Shown here: positions 1 through 5,447 of the stretch, in pieces
How the letters are laid out: the number at the start of each line of letters is the position of its first letter
Numbering within the stretch: the first letter of the stretch is position 1
Source of the DNA: Actinomycetota bacterium
GTDB lineage: Bacteria; Acidobacteriota; Blastocatellia; Chloracidobacteriales; Chloracidobacteriaceae
Direction of reading: 5' to 3'
NCBI GenBank assembly: GCA_013298335.1
Contig: JAAFHI010000301.1
Span: 1 to 5,447, forward strand
Length of the DNA: 5,447 nt
Translations under genes and position numbers: made by a program
The notes under the pieces: generated by a model
The model's input: only the letters and a program-made list of their open reading frames with translations
Database searches by the model: none
What the model was told of the DNA's origin: nothing

Positions 1-8
1 TCGCAAAT

Positions 9-30
9 CTTCAATCAAAAATCGAACATC
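9..30 (+). repeat. AATCGAAA-type short-period intergenic repeat, copy 1
   Basis: An A/T-rich stretch beginning CTTCAATC and ending ATCGAACATC, 28 nt upstream of the SOD start. It matches the reverse complement of 1601-1622 at 20 of 22 positions, and that copy lies just upstream of the ABC permease start in the same orientation relative to its gene. The core is a loose 8-9 nt iteration of AATCGAAA/AATCAAAA. It stands out from the GC-rich surroundings. Whether it is a dispersed repeat or part of a regulatory region cannot be told from two copies. Confidence 0.55.
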
Positions 31-43
31 GCACACGTTTACC

Positions 44-49
44 GAGGAG
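44..49 (+). promoter_or_regulatory. Ribosome binding site of the SOD gene
   Basis: GAGGAG lies 9 nt before the ATG at 59, a strong Shine-Dalgarno match at workable spacing. It supports this ATG as the true start and suggests efficient translation. The 58 nt of leader present are too short to place a promoter with confidence. Confidence 0.75.
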
Positions 50-58
50 ACTCTCGCA

Positions 59-661
59 ATGCCCTTTGAATTACCTGAACTGCCCTATGCCAAGGACGCG
101 CTCGCGCCTTACATTTCCTCCAATACTTTCGATTTCCACTACGGGAAACACCACAAAGCCTACGTCGACAATGCCAACAAGCTGATCGACGGCACGGCCC
201 ATGCCGACAAGTCGCTCGAAGAAGTCATTCAGACCGCGTGGACCGACAAGAACGCCGGGCTGTTCAACAACACCGCGCAGATCTGGAATCACACGTTCTT
301 CTGGAACTCGCTGAAGCCGCAGGGCGGCGGCGCGCCGACGGGCGAACTGGCCGACCGGATCAACAGCGCGTTCGGCAGCCTCGACAAGTTCAAGGAAGAG
401 TTCAAGCAGGCGGGCGTCACGCAGTTCGGCAGCGGCTGGGCGTGGCTGGTGCTTGACGGCGGCGATCTCAAGATCACCAAGACGCCGAACGCGGAACTGC
501 CGCTCGTGCATGGACAGACCGCGCTGATCACCGCCGACGTGTGGGAGCATGCCTACTACCTGGATTACCAGAACCGCCGGCCCGATTTCCTCCAGACCTA
601 CCTCGATCATCTCGTGAACTGGGATTTCGCGGCGGCCAACCTGGCCAAGGCCACGGCGTAA
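59..661 (+). CDS. sodB: Superoxide dismutase, Fe-type (Fe/Mn family)
   Basis: Cytoplasmic enzyme that dismutates superoxide to O2 and H2O2 at a mononuclear metal site. The 200-residue length is normal for bacterial Fe/Mn SODs. The N-terminal helical hairpin domain carries ligand His27 (FHYGKHHKAY) and second-shell Tyr35; His78 follows in WNHTFFW. The C-terminal alpha/beta domain carries Asp160 and His164 in the signature DVWEHAYY (160-167). Gln74 in FNNTAQIWNH sits where Fe-SODs place their active-site glutamine (Gln69 in E. coli SodB), whereas Mn enzymes have Gly there and a Gln in the C-terminal domain. This favours iron, though cambialistic use is not excluded. No signal peptide is seen. 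The ATG at 59 has a good GAGGAG site and the protein starts like its homologues. The gene stands alone on the plus strand, converging on the ABC permease and followed by a strong hairpin terminator. Confidence 0.97.
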   Translation: MPFELPELPYAKDALAPYISSNTFDFHYGKHHKAYVDNANKLIDGTAHADKSLEEVIQTAWTDKNAGLFNNTAQIWNHTFFWNSLKPQGGGAPTGELADRINSAFGSLDKFKEEFKQAGVTQFGSGWAWLVLDGGDLKITKTPNAELPLVHGQTALITADVWEHAYYLDYQNRRPDFLQTYLDHLVNWDFAAANLAKATA

Positions 662-673
662 GTTCGTTTTTGG

Positions 674-754
674 AACACAAAGCCACGAAGGCACGAAGAC
701 ACAAGGAAGATTCATCCCTTTGTGACTTTGTGCCTTCGTGGCTTTGTGTTTTTT
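674..754 (+). terminator. Long hairpin terminator behind SOD
   Basis: Bases 674-694 are perfectly complementary to 730-750 (21 bp). The stem continues inward to 706/718 with one mismatch (699/725) and two G-T wobbles (695/729, 705/719), leaving an 11-nt loop at 707-717. Six T residues (749-754) end the right side, so on the plus strand this is a classic intrinsic terminator shape for the SOD transcript, starting 12 nt after its stop. For the convergent permease (stop at 761-763) the same stem forms, but the minus strand shows A rather than U after it, so termination in that direction is less certain. The stem is far longer than a usual terminator because it consists of tandem octamers. Confidence 0.75.
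675..749. repeat. Mirrored octamer array (4 + 4 units)
   Basis: Bases 675-706 are four consecutive octamers fitting NCACRARG: acacaaag, ccacgaag, gcacgaag, acacaagg. Bases 718-749 are four octamers of the reverse complement: ctttgtga, ctttgtgc, cttcgtgg, ctttgtgt. The two arms flank an 11-nt spacer. The paired units are related as mirror copies in order, so the array is both a tandem repeat and an inverted repeat. Similar CACAAAG/CACGAAG strings are, from general knowledge, common between genes in many environmental bacterial genomes; their function is not established. Confidence 0.85.
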
Positions 755-760
755 CCGTAC

Positions 761-1594
761 TCACATGTCGCGTTTTTCAAACCGCACGACCGCGAAAAGA
801 AAAACCACCGCGATGTGCCCGACGGCCCACCAGATCATGAAGGGCGACGGTGACGAGGCGTAGGCAAACGGCGAGAGCCGCGTTTCGCGCAGGAAAGCGG
901 GCTGCATGAGCGTCGCGGCGTATTGCCACATCGCCTCGATCGGCACGAGCAGGCTCGCCGCGATGCCGAGGTTGCGCGCGGTCGAACTGCCGAAGGTCGT
1001 CCCGATCTGTTCCATCCAGCCGCCGATGAAGGCGATGCCGTACAACCCGAAGACGAGAATGCCGTTCGCCAGCGTGGTCAACTGCGTGCCACCCGCGATG
1101 GAAAGCGTGAGCAGGACAAGGCTTTCCAGCCACAACAGCCCCAGCCCGGCGAGGATGTTCGGCGGCGTGTAGGCCGCCTCGAACCGCGCAATCGCGAGCA
1201 CCCCGCCCGCCATTCCCGCCAGATAGAACGTGAGAATGCAGGCGTTGCCGAGCCACTTCCCGACCACGACTTCAAACCGCCGCATCGGTTTGGTGAGCAG
1301 CGTGTGCATCACGCCCGACGCGATTTCCCCAGACAGCGTGTCGATTGGAAGGAGAACGGCGGTCGCGGTGACGAGGAAGTTCACGGCGTACAACCCGACC
1401 AGCGTAATCACGTTCCACTGAAAGCGGACCTGCGCCGCCTGAACGCCGTTCGCTCGCGTGGCGGTTGAAATCGAGTGAAAGCCCCACGCGAACAGCGCGA
1501 GAAACACCGCGCCGAGCATCATCGACAGCAGCAGTATTTTTCGTTGCCGGGCCTCTCGGATGGTCAGCCGGGCGATGGTCAGGATGCCGTTCAT
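761..1594 (-). CDS. ABC-2 type transporter permease (NosY-like)
   Basis: Integral inner-membrane subunit of a two-gene ABC exporter, 277 residues. The short N-terminal amphipathic stretch ITIARLTIREARQRK precedes TM1 (about 20-39). Further hydrophobic segments lie near 60-84, 115-137, 146-168, 175-195 and 251-270, giving the six-helix pattern of ABC-2 permeases. After TM2 comes a cytoplasmic loop SGEIASGVMHTLLTKPMRR, a conserved feature of NosY/ABC-2 permeases where the sequence reads SGEI, G, LL, KP, R. The protein ends FEKRDM, like many relatives. It is the last gene of the minus-strand block, 117 nt after the ATPase gene that is its likely partner. The ATG at 1594 has no evident Shine-Dalgarno; the sequence just before it is part of the AATCGAAA-type repeat. 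Substrate is not predictable. Family assignment is firm; the exact subfamily is less so. Confidence 0.88.
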   Translation of the reverse strand: MNGILTIARLTIREARQRKILLLSMMLGAVFLALFAWGFHSISTATRANGVQAAQVRFQWNVITLVGLYAVNFLVTATAVLLPIDTLSGEIASGVMHTLLTKPMRRFEVVVGKWLGNACILTFYLAGMAGGVLAIARFEAAYTPPNILAGLGLLWLESLVLLTLSIAGGTQLTTLANGILVFGLYGIAFIGGWMEQIGTTFGSSTARNLGIAASLLVPIEAMWQYAATLMQPAFLRETRLSPFAYASSPSPFMIWWAVGHIAVVFLFAVVRFEKRDM

Positions 1595-1600
1595 TCAGGG

Positions 1601-1622
1601 GATTTTCGATTTTCGATTGAAG
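1601..1622 (-). repeat. AATCGAAA-type short-period intergenic repeat, copy 2
   Basis: Read on the minus strand this is CTTCAATC followed by two GAAAATC steps, matching 9-30 at 20 of 22 positions. It ends 6 nt before the permease ATG. Related A/T-rich material (attgaaaac, tcgcc) continues to about 1640. It occupies the position where a ribosome binding site would be expected. Confidence 0.6.
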
Positions 1623-1678
1623 GTTTTCAATTGGCGAATCCTGATTTGAACCAGTAAACGCCAACCCGTTTCTCATTT

Positions 1679-1706
1679 TTCATCCTTCATCCCTCATCCT
1701 TCATCC
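1679..1706. repeat. TTCATCC heptamer tandem array
   Basis: Four contiguous 7-nt units, TTCATCC, TTCATCC, CTCATCC, TTCATCC, match the consensus at 27 of 28 positions. Degenerate flanks (tctcattttt before, tttgatt after) may be decayed units. The array begins 5 nt beyond the ATPase stop codon in the 117-nt gap before the permease. On the minus (transcribed) strand each unit reads GGATGAA, so the array presents repeated AAGGATGA, resembling a ribosome binding site fused to overlapping ATG and TGA codons. Confidence 0.85.
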
Positions 1707-1711
1707 TTTGA

Positions 1712-2626
<915 letters not shown>

Positions 2627-2642
2627 TCGAAAGAAATCGTTT

Positions 2643-3419
2643 CTATTCAAGTGATTCGGCGACCGCCAGTACGGATTGAACCCTTCGGCGCACCACCGCA
2701 CGTCCCATGATTCGCAGCCACTCCGCGCCGAGCAACAGGCTTCCGAAAATACCCACGATCAGGCATCCGAACACAAACGGCATCGGAAAAGGAAAACGAG
2801 TCGCAAAGAAGATTGCGATACCGGAAACCGCGAGCAGGACGAAGGCAGCGCGTTCGAGTTTCGAGAAGGTCCAGCCGACACTTACGGGTTGAAGGGTGGT
2901 CCGGTCGTGATAGCCGAGGATTGCCATGACGGCGGCGCGGATTCGGTCATAGTCCCAAAACAAAATGTACATCGTCGCCAGCAGCATCAACGAAGTTACA
3001 ACCGGCGTTCCATTAAAATCGAGCGACAGCGTGATGATGACGATGTTGAGAATGGTCGGGAAAAACAGCAGCGCGCCAAGGGTCGTGGTGCGTGGAATCA
3101 GGAGCAGGACGCAGGCGATGACCTGCACCAATCCGAGAAAGCGCCACCAGCCGCCGGTTCGATACAGTGCTTCGAAGAAAAACCCGATGTCGGTGTCGAT
3201 GCCCATTTGGGTGAAGCGCTGGCCGAGAACCTTGACCATCCCGGTCGGGATGAACCCCATCGCGAGCAGAATGCGGGTGATGACGGTCAACCGTTGAAAG
3301 ATGAACCGGTCACGGATGAACCGATTGAACCTTCCGAGGTGATCCAGCGCCGAGGCGATGTTCCCGGAAATTGGCTGGCTGACCGTCGTCACGTCGCGCG
3401 TCCCTTTCCCGTTTTTCAC
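2643..3419 (-). CDS. DoxX-like integral membrane protein
   Basis: Polytopic membrane protein of 258 residues. Likely helices are near 46-65, 92-108, 113-132, 138-155, 188-206 and 211-232. The first four form a DoxX-type core, with RILLAMGFIPTGMVKVLGQRF in helix 1 and its exit, an EALYRTGGWWRFLG stretch entering helix 2, LIPRTTTLGALLFFP between helices 2 and 3, and FWDYDR after helix 4. These fit DoxX family proteins, which are linked to quinone or thiol redox at the membrane; the exact reaction is not known here. The two extra C-terminal helices go beyond the minimal DoxX fold. The start is uncertain: GTG at 3419 lies 3 nt after the anti-sigma stop but has a poor ribosome site, while GTG at 3392 follows AAAGGGA at better spacing and would give 249 residues. 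Either way it is tightly packed between the anti-sigma and ATPase genes. Confidence 0.8.
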   Translation of the reverse strand: MKNGKGTRDVTTVSQPISGNIASALDHLGRFNRFIRDRFIFQRLTVITRILLAMGFIPTGMVKVLGQRFTQMGIDTDIGFFFEALYRTGGWWRFLGLVQVIACVLLLIPRTTTLGALLFFPTILNIVIITLSLDFNGTPVVTSLMLLATMYILFWDYDRIRAAVMAILGYHDRTTLQPVSVGWTFSKLERAAFVLLAVSGIAIFFATRFPFPMPFVFGCLIVGIFGSLLLGAEWLRIMGRAVVRRRVQSVLAVAESLE

Positions 3420-3422
3420 TCT

Positions 3423-4427
3423 TTATTGAAGCGAGTTGGCGATCTGAAGCAGGTCGGCTTCGGAAACCGGGCCGTTGAGCGCAAAAACCTTGCCGTCCTC
3501 GATCCAGAACAGCGAGTTCATCGGCGGCATTTCCGTCACTTCGCCCTTCGGAGAACGGAAACGGGTGGCCTGTTTTCCCGAAATGAACAGGGCTTCCTTG
3601 CCGCGGACGATGACGTTCCTGAAATCCGCCGCCTGCGACGGGACGGGAATCACGAACGTACTGCGCCAGTCGGTGCTGCCCGCCAGCGAACGCGCCTCGG
3701 CAATGTCTTTTCCGGCGATACGCAGAAACGTGTAGCCGAACTGGTCGAGCGCGATGCCGGTCGGCAGCGTGATTTCAGGGCTTTTTGCCTGCGTCAGACT
3801 GAGCGTCTCGTTGCCGCGCGAAAAACTTGTCACCACCTTCGACGGCATGTCGAACGTGAAGGTCTGGCCGTTGACCGATTCGGGCAGCCGGGCGTCGGGA
3901 AGTTCGAGAAAGTCGAGCAGGTTGTTGACGAGGGCGACGTCGGCGGTCATGCGTACGGCGTCGCGGTCATTCACGCGGAATCCCGCCGTCTTCATTCCTT
4001 CCGGCAGCCACTGCGGCGAAAGAACCGCAATGCCCGCGATCTTCCCCGCTTCGGTTGCCGAACCGGCGGATTGCGGCGGTCCGGCCTTGTGAATCGTTTC
4101 AACCTTGTCGGCCACCAGTTGTTTGAGGTCGAGATTGGCGTTTTTCAACTGGCGAACGCGCTCTTCCACCCGTTTCTGATCGACCGACACGGCGGTGATG
4201 CGTCCGACGCGGAAGAGGTCGAGAAATTGCTGGCCCACCGCGCGTACCGAGGGTGACGCGACGAACAGACCGACCGCGGCCACACCGGCGATGGTTGCGC
4301 CGAGCGTCCATTTCCGCAGCCGGTTCGGCGAGGGCGCGCGGCCTTCCGCTTCATTCAACTGGCGATACAGATTCGCGGCGAAGTCGCGTTTCGGCGCTTC
4401 CTGGTGATCTTTCAGAAACTCGTCCAT
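3423..4427 (-). CDS. Probable membrane anti-sigma protein, DUF4367-like
   Basis: A 334-residue protein with one membrane segment. Residues 1-39 are charged and should be cytoplasmic, 40-58 form the helix (WTLGATIAGVAAVGLFVAS), and the rest should be outside the inner membrane. After the helix comes FRVGRITAVSVD and a charged, probably helical stretch (about 70-112). The C-terminal part (about 260-334), ending in SLFWIEDGKVFALNGPVSEADLLQIANSLQ-like sequence (WIEDGKVFALNG, then an acidic helix), resembles DUF4367 domains of Firmicutes and other phyla. The protein has no cysteine, so it lacks the zinc motif of ZAS-type anti-sigma factors. The role is inferred from topology and from lying directly downstream of an ECF sigma gene; a direct test of sigma binding is lacking. 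The ATG at 4427 has an excellent AGGAG 7 nt upstream. An alternative is a periplasmic sensor or lipoprotein-carrier-like protein. Confidence 0.72.
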   Translation of the reverse strand: MDEFLKDHQEAPKRDFAANLYRQLNEAEGRAPSPNRLRKWTLGATIAGVAAVGLFVASPSVRAVGQQFLDLFRVGRITAVSVDQKRVEERVRQLKNANLDLKQLVADKVETIHKAGPPQSAGSATEAGKIAGIAVLSPQWLPEGMKTAGFRVNDRDAVRMTADVALVNNLLDFLELPDARLPESVNGQTFTFDMPSKVVTSFSRGNETLSLTQAKSPEITLPTGIALDQFGYTFLRIAGKDIAEARSLAGSTDWRSTFVIPVPSQAADFRNVIVRGKEALFISGKQATRFRSPKGEVTEMPPMNSLFWIEDGKVFALNGPVSEADLLQIANSLQ

Positions 4428-4434
4428 TGGGTCT

Positions 4435-4439
4435 CTCCT
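4435..4439 (-). promoter_or_regulatory. Ribosome binding site of the anti-sigma gene
   Basis: On the minus strand AGGAG (inside AAGAGGAGAG) precedes the ATG at 4427 by 7 nt. It is the strongest Shine-Dalgarno in the minus-strand block and fixes the start. It lies next to, but outside, the left arm of the heptamer repeat. Confidence 0.7.
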
Positions 4440-4443
4440 CTTG

Positions 4444-4548
4444 AGTGGTCAGTAGTCAGTGGTCAGCAGTCAGTAAAACGGGATGAAAAGGGCATCACAG
4501 TCAGGCTCAAGGGTCTCGCTGACCGCTGGCGACTGACTGCTGACTGCT
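4444..4548. repeat. Mirrored heptamer array (about 4 + 4 units)
   Basis: Left arm 4444-4474 on the plus strand: agtggtc, agtagtc, agtggtc, agcagtc, agt. Right arm 4518-4548 read on the minus strand: agcagtc, agcagtc, agtcgcc, agcggtc, agc. Both arms are 31 nt and 24 of 31 positions are complementary between them, around a 43-nt spacer (4475-4517). The left arm is in the intergenic gap; the right arm is inside the 3' end of the sigma factor gene. AGTGGTCAGT-like strings are, from general knowledge, frequent between genes in several environmental phyla, without an agreed function. Confidence 0.8.
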
Positions 4549-5091
4549 CCCGTCCCATTGCTTGCGAAGCGCGGCCACCGTCCGGTGGAGGATGGTGCCG
4601 ACGTTCGATTCGCTGATGCCGGTCAGTCTGGCGATTTCGCGGTTGTTCAGATCCGCGCCGTATTTCAATGAAATGAGTTCGCGCTCGCGCTCATCGAGTT
4701 GCGCCAGGAGGCGGTTCAAACGGGCGGCCTCGGCGTTTCGGACGGCGTCGCGTTCGGGTGAATCGTTTGAAGCCCGTTCGAGCAGGCTGTCGAGTGGGAC
4801 TTCCGGGCGTTGCGCGCGGGAATGGTCAATTCCGACGTTGCGGGCGATGGTGTGCAGCCAGGTTGAAAATCCGGCCAGATCGCGCCGGTAGCGATGTCGC
4901 GCGCGCCACGCTTTTTCGAATGTGGTGGCCGCGAGGTCTTCGGCGAGGCTGTCGTTTCCGAAACGGTAGCGGAAGTAGTTGTAGATTTTCGGAAGTTCGG
5001 CCTTGTAGAGCGATTCCCAGTCGGTCTCGCTCGCCGGGGAAAACGTCAGCAGCCATTTCATCGGATATGCCTGTGCGGTCATGACCTTCAT
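4507..5091 (-). CDS. ECF-type RNA polymerase sigma factor
   Basis: Group 4 sigma factor that redirects RNA polymerase to stress promoters, 194 residues as drawn. Region 2 spans about 24-96, with the core-binding part YNYFRYRFGNDSLAEDLAATTFEKAWR and the DNA-opening part FSTWLHTIARNVGIDHSRAQ. A variable linker follows, then region 4 at about 128-179 with the helix-turn-helix NNREIARLTGISESNVGTILHR. Only regions 2 and 4 are present, as expected for ECF. The start is uncertain: Met1, Met4 and Met11 are all possible and none has a strong ribosome site; Met11 would still keep all of region 2. The last 15 residues (180-194, rich in Ser and Gln) are encoded by the heptamer repeat arm and do not belong to the sigma fold. 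The gene heads the block and is followed 79 nt later by its probable anti-sigma partner. Confidence 0.93.
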   Translation of the reverse strand: MKVMTAQAYPMKWLLTFSPASETDWESLYKAELPKIYNYFRYRFGNDSLAEDLAATTFEKAWRARHRYRRDLAGFSTWLHTIARNVGIDHSRAQRPEVPLDSLLERASNDSPERDAVRNAEAARLNRLLAQLDERERELISLKYGADLNNREIARLTGISESNVGTILHRTVAALRKQWDGSSQQSVASGQRDP

Positions 5092-5117
5092 CCCGGCCCG
5101 TAAGGTTCGTCCGGATG

Positions 5118-5145
5118 GTTATACGAAGGCATTCCGAAAGTATCA
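5118..5145 (-). promoter_or_regulatory. Possible promoter ahead of the sigma factor operon
   Basis: On the minus strand TGATAC (5145-5140) and TATAAC (5123-5118) are separated by 16 nt. They sit about 27 nt upstream of the first possible sigma start. TATAAC is a fair -10 element; TGATAC is a poor housekeeping -35 but resembles the TGAAAC of some ECF promoters, with CGTA nearby (14 nt rather than the usual 16 or so from it). Autoregulation by the sigma factor would be in keeping with such operons, but this is a weak match in a 67-nt gap. Confidence 0.25.
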
Positions 5146-5158
5146 CACGGAAAAACGA

Positions 5159-5447
5159 TCAGGCGTCGCCCGGATCGGGAATTCGGCCATTGAGACGCTG
5201 CCAGAGGTTGTTCCCGAGAAACCACATCGCGCTCGTGAAACGGTCGTGCAGCGACGCGGTGTAGACGTTGGACGTCACGAGGAAGGAGAGTTTCCGGCGC
5301 ATGGTCGCGGCGGTCGGCGCGTTGTGCTGCCGCATGTTCCGGTCGAAAAGGTACCGGTTGACCGAGAGGCGCGCGCGCTGGCGACCGTTCAGCAGGTCGA
5401 AGATGGGGGGGGCGATGCCGAGCCGCTGACGCAGGATTTCACAGGCG
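5159..5447 (-). CDS. Hypothetical protein, C-terminal 95 residues (5' end outside window)
   Basis: An open frame enters from the right edge and ends at a TGA at 5159-5161. The visible part begins ACEILRQRLGIAPPIFDLL and ends WQRLNGRIPDPGDA; in between are GRQRARLSVNRYLFDRN and RRKLSFLVTSN. It is basic and rich in Arg, Leu and Asn, with no obvious transmembrane helix, signal or known motif. I do not recognise the family. The frame crosses a run of eight G (plus strand 5405-5412) and stays protein-like on both sides, which argues against a frameshift there. It lies on the same strand as the sigma gene, 67 nt upstream, and could either belong to a separate transcription unit or to the same one. 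Confidence 0.65.
   Translation of the reverse strand, partial: ACEILRQRLGIAPPIFDLLNGRQRARLSVNRYLFDRNMRQHNAPTAATMRRKLSFLVTSNVYTASLHDRFTSAMWFLGNNLWQRLNGRIPDPGDA

Noticed and set aside
71..715. A 214-codon open frame on the minus strand opposite SOD
   Set aside because: It is fully antisense to a certain SOD gene and its start lies inside the terminator hairpin; the translation is Arg/Val-rich with no motif.
674..754. Insertion-sequence end or miniature transposon
   Set aside because: The inverted repeat has almost no internal sequence, no evident target-site duplication and no transposase nearby; a terminator made of octamers fits better.
1272..1676. A 134-codon minus-strand frame starting in the heptamer repeat region and overlapping the permease
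   Set aside because: Most of it overlaps the permease in another frame. Its first 27 or so residues are translated repeat sequence and the remainder is Arg/His-rich with no recognisable feature.
2627..2701. Extension of the ABC ATPase by 25 residues to an upstream ATG at 2701
   Set aside because: It would overlap the DoxX-like coding end, and the extra residues do not belong to the ABC fold; the ATG at 2626 gives the usual N-terminus.
2676..4256. A 526-codon open frame on the plus strand
   Set aside because: It lies antisense to the DoxX-like and anti-sigma genes, which have clear family features, topology and ribosome sites. Its product is a low-hydrophobicity, Arg/Asp/Glu/His-rich string with no domain, as expected for a mirror frame in GC-rich DNA.
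4444..4548. CRISPR array
   Set aside because: Units are 7 nt, contiguous and inverted, with no 25-40 nt repeats or spacers of uniform length and no cas genes.

Overview
The window is GC-rich (roughly 60 %) and looks like bacterial chromosome. It holds one plus-strand gene at the left end (an Fe-type superoxide dismutase) and a long minus-strand block filling the rest. There is no rRNA, tRNA, transposase, integrase or CRISPR array. Protein content does not fix the phylum. An ECF sigma factor with a membrane-bound DUF4367-like partner, plus four kinds of short-period intergenic repeats, suggests a soil or environmental lineage such as Acidobacteriota, Verrucomicrobiota or Planctomycetota. That is inference, not identification.

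Layout, left to right. (1) sodB-like SOD at 59-661 (+) has a good Shine-Dalgarno and a very long terminator hairpin behind it. (2) An ABC-2 permease (761-1594, -) converges on SOD and shares that hairpin. (3) A 117-nt gap (1595-1711) contains two different short-period repeats. (4) An ABC ATP-binding protein (1712-2626, -), a DoxX-like membrane protein (2643-3419, -) and a single-pass probable anti-sigma protein (3423-4427, -) are packed 3 to 16 nt apart. (5) A 79-nt gap holds one arm of a heptamer inverted repeat; the other arm lies inside the 3' end of the ECF sigma factor gene (4507-5091, -). (6) A 67-nt gap with a possible promoter separates this from the 3' end of an unidentified gene (5159-5447, -, runs off the window).

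Read 5'->3' on the minus strand, the block is sigma factor, anti-sigma, DoxX-like, ABC ATPase, ABC permease. It is probably one envelope- or redox-stress operon in which the sigma/anti-sigma pair controls a membrane oxidoreductase-associated protein and a two-component ABC transporter. The export substrate cannot be read from sequence.

The most interesting signal is between the genes. Four unrelated sequence families with 7- to 9-nt periods sit at gene boundaries: an NCACRARG octamer array mirrored into a 33-position stem behind SOD; an AATCGAAA-type array upstream of both SOD and the permease; a TTCATCC heptamer array between the two ABC genes; and an AGTGGTC/AGCAGTC heptamer array mirrored around a 43-nt spacer at the sigma/anti-sigma junction. 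The last appears to have supplied the final residues of the sigma factor. Two of the four share one architecture (about four units, spacer, about four inverted units) despite different sequence and period.
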